Source: Sedimenticola sp. (GTDB taxonomy: Bacteria; Pseudomonadota; Gammaproteobacteria; Chromatiales; Chromatiaceae). Taken from it: 48,453 nt of DNA. Both the position numbers and the translations under genes were made by a program. The notes below the pieces were generated by a model. It did no database searches and had not been told where the DNA came from. It saw only the letters and a program-made list of their open reading frames with translations. Positions 43,372 to 48,453 of this stretch are shown here, in pieces. Each line of letters opens with the position of its first letter. The first letter of the stretch is position 1. The stretch spans positions 1 through 48,453 of the forward strand of contig JALSJZ010000132.1 of assembly GCA_026989135.1 (NCBI GenBank). The letters are read 5' to 3'.

Positions 43372-44370
43372 TCATCGGTACGTATCTGGCTGCACCTCAG
43401 GCTCACTTGCCGATTTCTGTCCCCCAACATGTTTTTCCACGAAATACCGTGGCCTATTCTTAGCTTCAGCATAAAGCTTTGCAACATACTCACCGAGAAT
43501 CCCTATACTCAGTAATTGCACACCCCCGATAAAATAGATAGGGAGCACTGATGACGCCCAACCCGGTACAGCTTGCTCCGTGAATAGCCTTATCCAGAGT
43601 ACCCACCCCATTATCCCCACACTCATCAATGATACGAATATGCCCAACACCGCTATATGTCGTAGTGGTGCAGCACTAAAAGAGGTAATTCCGTCTACAG
43701 CCAACGACAGCATACGTCGAAGCGGGTACTTTGACTCACCGGCAAACCGCTCTGTTCGAGCGTAATACACTGAAGTAGAACGATGCCCTAATAGAGGAAT
43801 GAGCCCCCTGAGGAAAAGATTAACCTCACCATACTGCCGAAGCGCCTCGACAACTCGTCGACTCATCAACCGAAAATCTGCATGATTAAAAACAACATCC
43901 ACTCCAAAAAAACCTAATAGCCGATAATAGCCCTGTGCACTCAACCGTTTGAAAGCCGTATCTGCCTCCCTGGCACTACGCACACCGTAGACGACATCGT
44001 AACCATCATGATAGCGATCCACCATCTCTTCAATTGCGTTTATATCGTCTTGCAAATCAGCATCAATGCTGACCAATGCATCACCATCCACACTCAAAAG
44101 CCCCGCTAGAAGCGCATTCTGATGCCCCCTGTTCCGGGACAGCTTTAGCCCTTCAAACCAAGAATCACGGGCAGCCATCTCCTCAATCAAGGTCCAGGTA
44201 CGATCCCTACTGCCATCATCCACAAAGACGATTTTGCTATTGGCGGCAACCTTGCCAGACTCGGTTAAGCGAGCTAAGAGTACTCCCAAGCGTTGTGCAG
44301 TCTCAGGGAAAACCTCTTCTTCGTTGTAACATGGAACCACGATCGACAATTGCACTTCAAATACCTCCAA
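43372..44370 (-). CDS. GtrB-like family 2 glycosyltransferase (polyprenyl-phosphate)
   Basis: A 332-residue GT2 enzyme: L-S-I-V-V-P-C-Y-N-E-E, V-F-V-D-D-G-S-R-D-R-T and the D-A-D-L-Q-D metal site, then two transmembrane helices near residues 235-300. It matches the bactoprenol glucosyltransferase (GtrB/DPM1-like) group that charges undecaprenyl phosphate with a sugar. The GtrA homologue starts upstream in the same operon, so the two probably make and flip a sugar-phospholipid that modifies the surface polysaccharide. Confidence 0.92.
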   Translation of the reverse strand: MEVFEVQLSIVVPCYNEEEVFPETAQRLGVLLARLTESGKVAANSKIVFVDDGSRDRTWTLIEEMAARDSWFEGLKLSRNRGHQNALLAGLLSVDGDALVSIDADLQDDINAIEEMVDRYHDGYDVVYGVRSAREADTAFKRLSAQGYYRLLGFFGVDVVFNHADFRLMSRRVVEALRQYGEVNLFLRGLIPLLGHRSTSVYYARTERFAGESKYPLRRMLSLAVDGITSFSAAPLRHIAVLGIFVSLMSVGIMGWVLWIRLFTEQAVPGWASSVLPIYFIGGVQLLSIGILGEYVAKLYAEAKNRPRYFVEKHVGGQKSASEPEVQPDTYR

Positions 44371-44437
44371 TATTACTCTGTTTCTTAATTGCCAGACTAA
44401 TAAGCCGTTCCAGGTTGAGCAGCACTTTATCCGACAC

Positions 44438-44851
44438 TTATTCCGATGTACGAAATGACCATAGACGATTCGCTAAAAAATTCCACACCAGCACAATGCC
44501 AGTTGTCAGCAATTGAGCCAAAAGGTAATAAATTTGCATCTTGTTTATAAATAATTCCATCAATATGGCGTTAAGGGCCAAGCCTGTCCCCGCCACTGCC
44601 GCAAACTTGGGAAAGGCGCGATGGTGCGCCGAGTTGCTACGAAAGGTGTATCGGTAATTGAGAAAATAGTTCAACAACGCGCTTATGGCAAAACCAATCG
44701 ATGAACTCACCACTGCGGACCATCCCAATAGTTCCACTAGAGCCAAGAGGATAAGATACTGAACGGCCGTAGCAATCAGCCCCACTCCCAGAAATGAAAT
44801 GCCTTGGCGCAGTAGTTCCCGCAAACTCGAGGAGACCATACCTTGCATCAT
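44438..44851 (-). CDS. GtrA-family membrane protein
   Basis: A protein of about 138 residues with four transmembrane helices and GtrA landmarks: F-L-G-V-G-L-I-A-T-A-V-Q-Y near the start, A-L-L-N-Y-F-L-N-Y-R-Y-T-F-R after the second helix, and N-F-L-A-N-R-L-W-S-F near the C terminus. GtrA is thought to flip the polyprenyl-linked sugar made by GtrB. The start is uncertain: the frame extends to 44920, and ATGs at 44848 and 44839 are other options. None has a clear ribosome site. It lies 67 bases upstream of the GtrB-like gene. Confidence 0.88.
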   Translation of the reverse strand: MMQGMVSSSLRELLRQGISFLGVGLIATAVQYLILLALVELLGWSAVVSSSIGFAISALLNYFLNYRYTFRSNSAHHRAFPKFAAVAGTGLALNAILMELFINKMQIYYLLAQLLTTGIVLVWNFLANRLWSFRTSE

Positions 44852-45001
44852 GAGGGGCTTCCTTGGCACCCACGTAACCATAGGGAGTAGGCACCATCTC
44901 GACACATATCGACTATCCACATTTCACGTACCTCATTAGCTGTTTAGCAAGCAGAATCTAAGCATCAAGGCAAACCAGATAAAGGGTTATTTATACCACA
45001 T

Positions 45002-46516
45002 TTATTCTAAAGCCATAATATACAAGCGGCATATTCGATGGTCCAACCGATCACTGCCAACCACAGCACGCACCTTCCCTGCAACATCGAATAACTCCGG
45101 AATTCGCTTAGTATGAAATCCCTTAAGCTCTTTGACCACTAGAAAGATAGGCTTATCTGAAACACCGTTGACGCTGTCCAGTTCTTTAAGGTGAATGTGG
45201 GTCAGTTGAGGCCACTCTTCCGAGTTGACCTGAAACGTACCCGGTGAGCCACTTGCCACAATTGCTGGTGTGCCACCAGTCATCTTGGATATCACCCTTG
45301 CAGCCTCTTGATAATCTAGGCGATCACCATCGATGAAGGCTGTCGAGATAAATGTGGGCAGAACCGTAGCAACAATAAGGAGCCCAGCAACCACTCGCAC
45401 CACTACAGGATGCCCATATCCAGTTAACGGCCGTTTGAACTGTGCCAAAAACAGAGCTGTGAGCACTATGAAACATGGAAGCAATCCACTGACATAATCA
45501 GGCCGAAATATTGAGTGTTTCACAAAAACAAGTCCGATGGTCGGAATGATCGCCACCATTAACGCAAGCGACAGAAATCTGATTTCCGTTTCCTCCTCAG
45601 ATAGATCTCCCTCTGATTTAAATCGCAGACTCAAAAACCATGCAGCCAAAGCAGCCAACACAAGCCCCGGACCAAAGTTAAATACAATCGAAAGTAGCGA
45701 GTGTAAAACTGAGGTTGACATGATATTCACTGCTTGACCCGGATCACCAAAGCTCCTTACGTAGAGAAAGAATACGGCCTTTGCGACAGGCACAACCCCC
45801 AAAAGAAATGTCGCTAAATAGTAAATGCGAGCATGCAAGCTAAAACGCAAGTACAGTGCCGACAAGGTAAAGAGGGAAACGCTAACAACTGCGCCTCCGA
45901 GGTGGACCGTGCTGGGTGCAAGCGTCACTATCGCCATAAACAGTAGAGCCATAACCTGGAGCGTGGTGATGGGCAATTTGGCGGCACTCCGCGCCGACAA
46001 CCAAGGAAGTAGCCAGACAGCAGCTGCATAGCCAATGGCAGAAGCAAAAACGAGAAGGGAATAGAAGCGAATGTAGGCCCCATAAAAGTGAAGTAGTGGG
46101 TGAATAAGTGCCAGTAAAACAGCAACAACCGCAACCCATCTTCCAAATCGTAGTGCAAACAGGCCGATTACAGGCACGGTAAGCACAGACCACAGCAACG
46201 AAAACTCACGGAGACTTTTCCAAAGGTTATCACTTCCCTGGCTCATCCAGATTTTGGCAGCAACAAAATAAGTTGGAAACGAATGAAATATGTCGTTTGC
46301 TAATGCTCCTGCATCCAAATGACCTTTTGTTGTCAGATTCTTCAAGAGGATATAGTCACTAGTGAGCTGTGCAGCATCCAGGGCTAACAGCTTTTTTCCG
46401 GTATCAGTCTCATCATAATTGACACCCCAAGACTCCCACCCATGCATCCGGACAAAAAAGGCCGATAACAATGCAAGGCCCAGCAGTATGATCCCAAAGT
46501 TGCGCCGACTAATCAT
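45002..46516 (-). CDS. GT-C type glycosyltransferase (GT39-like)
   Basis: A 504-residue polytopic protein with about ten to twelve transmembrane segments. After the first helix comes an acidic loop with N-Y-D-E-T-D, the position of the catalytic acidic residues in GT39/ArnT-like enzymes, which use polyprenyl-phosphate sugars as donors. That fits the neighbouring GtrA/GtrB pair, which could supply its donor. The ATG at 46516 is preferred over a TTG at 46558. It follows the 46651 gene and precedes gtrA in one operon. Confidence 0.82.
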   Translation of the reverse strand: MISRRNFGIILLGLALLSAFFVRMHGWESWGVNYDETDTGKKLLALDAAQLTSDYILLKNLTTKGHLDAGALANDIFHSFPTYFVAAKIWMSQGSDNLWKSLREFSLLWSVLTVPVIGLFALRFGRWVAVVAVLLALIHPLLHFYGAYIRFYSLLVFASAIGYAAAVWLLPWLSARSAAKLPITTLQVMALLFMAIVTLAPSTVHLGGAVVSVSLFTLSALYLRFSLHARIYYLATFLLGVVPVAKAVFFLYVRSFGDPGQAVNIMSTSVLHSLLSIVFNFGPGLVLAALAAWFLSLRFKSEGDLSEEETEIRFLSLALMVAIIPTIGLVFVKHSIFRPDYVSGLLPCFIVLTALFLAQFKRPLTGYGHPVVVRVVAGLLIVATVLPTFISTAFIDGDRLDYQEAARVISKMTGGTPAIVASGSPGTFQVNSEEWPQLTHIHLKELDSVNGVSDKPIFLVVKELKGFHTKRIPELFDVAGKVRAVVGSDRLDHRICRLYIMALE

Positions 46517-46650
46517 AGTTGATCTCAATCGATAGTATTGGATTTTACCAGCGGTCAATTCCAGAAACAGCTTAAAAAGTCATTTTGACATGTAATTTAT
46601 GCAGTGAAATGGCTTTATCAATCAGTATTTATGCAATTGGAGAGTTAAGC

Positions 46651-47796
46651 TTAATTATTGGCAATAATTGCCTCTTCCATAATCAAAGCATCCGCAAAGA
46701 ACTTGGCTGCCCAATTAGGGTACTGCCAGGGATGGTACCCACCATTGATAGGATGCGACCCTTTGATCCCACCTAACTCATTCTGAATACCATTCAACTT
46801 CTGGGTAGATTTGGTAAACCGGTTGATACGAGGTACCGCATCGCAAAATCGAGATTCACCTGTGATCTGATAGAGGCGCCCCCAGTTGATTGCCATCTGG
46901 GCATCACCCGTCAGGCATGACCAACGCACGGTTGGTTGCCATTTGGCGTCAAAACGTCCTGGAAGGAAGCCATTTTCAGGTAAGGCTCGTAGTACAGCAT
47001 CACCAACCTTTACAGCAGCAGCCAACAGATCCTCGCGTTGGGCATAATCACCAATCTCCAGAAACCCCCGCATCGCATAAGCAATGGTATGGACAAAGGG
47101 CTGCGCATCATCTTGTAGGCAATTATGTGGAAACCACCCATTATCCTGCTGTTGCGCCAAGGCCCACTCCAAATTCCGCACAGCAGCATCAAGAAAGCGT
47201 TTCTCTTCAGTAATTCGATGAACCTCTGCCAACCCCCAGGCAGACCGGGTGTTGTATAGATTTATATTACGGGTAGTCAGGGGTGAGCCAAACTGGCGCC
47301 AACAACCATCATCATCCTGCACATCACACAGCCAGTTCGCTGCCTTGGCAGCTGCATCTCGGTAACGCTCATCCTTTTCCTCTTGAAAGGCTCGTACCCA
47401 ACCAAACAGCACTTGTCCGGTGTTGAAGATGGTGGGCTGATCAGAATCACCCAACGCGCCAGCAAGCACTCCGCCATCAGGGAGCTGAATATCACACTCC
47501 CAGTCTGTCATACGAATAGCTCGATCACGGCAATCAGCATCGCCACTCAGCTTCCAGTAGTCATAGAAGGTTGGAATAATGTAACCCGTGGTCTCTGGAT
47601 AGGAGGGCGCCCAGCGATGGCTTCGCACCAGATACGTTTGCGAAACCCCATCATCTGGCGTCATATCCTGGGCATGCTTCAGCCATTGGATGGCGGCCTC
47701 CAGATGCATCTGATGATCACGCAATTCAGTACGACCAAGCCCAGCGCTCTCACGAAACACCCGCAATTTTTGAGCAACTACATTAACGAAGGACAT
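46651..47796 (-). CDS. uncharacterised protein, probable alpha/alpha-toroid fold
   Basis: The 381-residue protein has no signal peptide or membrane segment. Repeating helical hairpins with W, G and D/Q-D-D-G-x-W patterns (V-Q-D-D-D-G-C-W, Q-Q-Q-D-N-G-W-F) resemble alpha/alpha-toroid enzymes, as in prenyltransferase/terpene-cyclase repeats or glycoside hydrolase and lyase families. Acidic and aromatic residues such as R-W-S-C-L-T-G-D-A-Q and P-N-W-A-A-K-F could line an active site. No family is assigned with confidence. As the first gene of the GT-C/gtrA/gtrB operon it probably acts on the polysaccharide or its precursors. Confidence 0.72.
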   Translation of the reverse strand: MSFVNVVAQKLRVFRESAGLGRTELRDHQMHLEAAIQWLKHAQDMTPDDGVSQTYLVRSHRWAPSYPETTGYIIPTFYDYWKLSGDADCRDRAIRMTDWECDIQLPDGGVLAGALGDSDQPTIFNTGQVLFGWVRAFQEEKDERYRDAAAKAANWLCDVQDDDGCWRQFGSPLTTRNINLYNTRSAWGLAEVHRITEEKRFLDAAVRNLEWALAQQQDNGWFPHNCLQDDAQPFVHTIAYAMRGFLEIGDYAQREDLLAAAVKVGDAVLRALPENGFLPGRFDAKWQPTVRWSCLTGDAQMAINWGRLYQITGESRFCDAVPRINRFTKSTQKLNGIQNELGGIKGSHPINGGYHPWQYPNWAAKFFADALIMEEAIIANN

Positions 47797-48060
47797 TATA
47801 TTTCATCACCTAAGTACCAAAATTAAAAATAGATAAATGCTGCGTAACTCTTGAATAACCAGATAAAACCCCTGAGTTAATGGGCCTTGTTGCTGCTTAA
47901 TTTTGGGTCTATGCCATATTGAGTGGGGAATACAGCCATTTTTCATAGACACGGAGACCACTGAGAACACAGAGCTATAATTATAGTTTGTAACGCTTAA
48001 TTCCATTGACCAACCTGGATTCATTAAAATTCATCAGCAACTCCGTAGAGATATGCATTA
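47797..48060. other. intergenic region upstream of the 46651 operon
   Basis: No gene is recognised. It should contain the promoter of the leftward operon. A stretch near 47947-47980 has the cacggagaccactgagaacacagag pattern that often borders GxxExxY-family genes, consistent with the pseudogene nearby. Confidence 0.4.
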
Positions 48061-48072
48061 ATTGTGAATACT

Positions 48073-48196
48073 CCACCGGCTAAAGCCGGTGGCTTCAAAT
48101 TACGGCTAAAAGCCGGATTGATCGGCCATACGGCCGATTGTTCCCTCTCCCAAAACTGGGAGAGGGAGCAAAAGCAACTATGCCGCCTAAAGGCGG
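48073..48196. repeat. run of five short hairpins
   Basis: Five perfect hairpins follow one another: ccaccggc/gccggtgg (48073-48092, TAAA loop), cggct/agccg (48103-48115), atcggcc/ggccgat (48121-48138), tccctctccc/gggagaggga (48142-48167) and ccgcct/aggcgg (48183-48196). They look like clustered REP-type palindromes. They abut, and probably truncate, the pseudogene to the right. Confidence 0.8.
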
Positions 48197-48453
48197 GGGA
48201 TTTACGGATCCCTTATCAAGGACTATTAAACAGGTCAATATCTGTGCCTTATGAACCTTCAGTATTTTTCAACCGATTTAAGTTCTAAAACCAGACATTC
48301 ATCCGCCAGGAAATCAAGCCTGTAGCCACATTCAAGCTTAATACCCTTATACTGTATCGGAATAAACGCCTGAACGATAAAGGGTATATCCTTCATGCTT
48401 AGTCATAAGCCAAATATTTCTCATAGGTGTTTTCTAACAATCCAGCACCCAAT
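48197..48453 (-). pseudogene. GxxExxY-family protein, frameshifted and truncated (partial)
   Basis: Reading leftward from the window edge, one frame gives L-G-A-G-L-L-E-N-T-Y-E-K-Y, the family signature, then stops at 48401-48399. A second frame (48396-48259) continues the family sequence with I-P-I-Q-Y-K-G-I-K-L-E-C-G-Y-R-L-D-F and L-V-L-E-L-K-S-V-E-K, then stops. A third frame resumes with I-L-K-V-H-K-A-Q-I-L-T before diverging near the hairpin cluster. At least two frameshifts are therefore present. The family is a PD-(D/E)xK-like nuclease fold of unknown role. Its 5' end lies outside the window. Confidence 0.85.

Noticed and set aside
47806-48024. 72-codon minus-strand frame
   Set aside because: No ribosome site or family; lies in repeat-flavoured intergenic DNA.
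1-48453. CRISPR array, tRNA or rRNA genes
   Set aside because: No regularly spaced direct repeats of CRISPR type and no cloverleaf or rRNA-like stretch were seen; the tandem copies at 8707-8811 lack spacers.

Overview
The window looks like a chromosomal segment of a gammaproteobacterium of moderate GC. The evidence is a typical gammaproteobacterial housekeeping block (hda, a CDP-alcohol phosphatidyltransferase, a DUF2066 protein, purM-purN), RpfG-like signalling proteins and REP-type palindromes. Multihaem c-type cytochromes and an NnrS-family protein suggest a respiratory, possibly denitrifying or sulfur-oxidising, lifestyle. That is inference; no rRNA or other taxonomic marker is present.

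Layout. (1) 1-1.5 kb, minus strand: a protein with two haem c sites fused to a formylglycine-generating-enzyme-like domain, followed by a cytochrome c that runs off the left edge. (2) 1.9-8.7 kb, plus strand: a signalling operon of REC-PAS regulator, HDOD protein, two related histidine kinases and an RpfG-like REC/HD-GYP protein with altered catalytic residues. It ends in a remnant of another response regulator that runs into palindromic repeats. (3) 8.9-9.45 kb: a MazE/MazF-type toxin-antitoxin pair. (4) 9.8-17.6 kb: a YgiQ radical SAM protein, NnrS, thiol peroxidase with its terminator, a REC-TPR regulator with a small histidine kinase, a periplasmic rhodanese and a lipoprotein. (5) 17.7-22.4 kb: hda, CDP-alcohol phosphatidyltransferase, DUF2066 protein, purM-purN and a small lipoprotein. 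(6) 22.7-24.4 kb: a secreted octahaem cytochrome with its own terminator.

(7) 24.4-47.8 kb is a large surface-polysaccharide locus of the kind associated with exosortase A/PEP-CTERM systems. It holds a GT2 enzyme, a protein with three VanZ-like repeats, an acyl-CoA/AMP ligase, a PLP-dependent decarboxylase, an asparagine-synthase-like protein lacking Cys2 and a Wzx-like flippase. A long minus-strand operon follows: two glycosyltransferases, a GNAT/FemAB-like transferase, an acyl carrier protein, two alpha/beta hydrolases and a third glycosyltransferase. A second minus-strand operon encodes an uncharacterised helical-toroid-like protein, a GT-C transferase, GtrA and a GtrB-like GT2. The ligase, carrier protein, PLP decarboxylase and hydrolases probably make and transfer an acyl or amino substituent while the glycosyltransferases, flippase and GtrA/B build and export the polymer. 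No exosortase or PEP-CTERM protein is visible in the window.

The polysaccharide locus is interrupted at 41.4-43.3 kb by two toxin-antitoxin modules, flanked by a complete glycosyltransferase gene and a duplicated 5' fragment of it. Between two glycosyltransferase genes lies a 150-bp element with nested inverted repeats (40024-40173). The right end holds a run of five hairpins and a frameshifted GxxExxY-family pseudogene.
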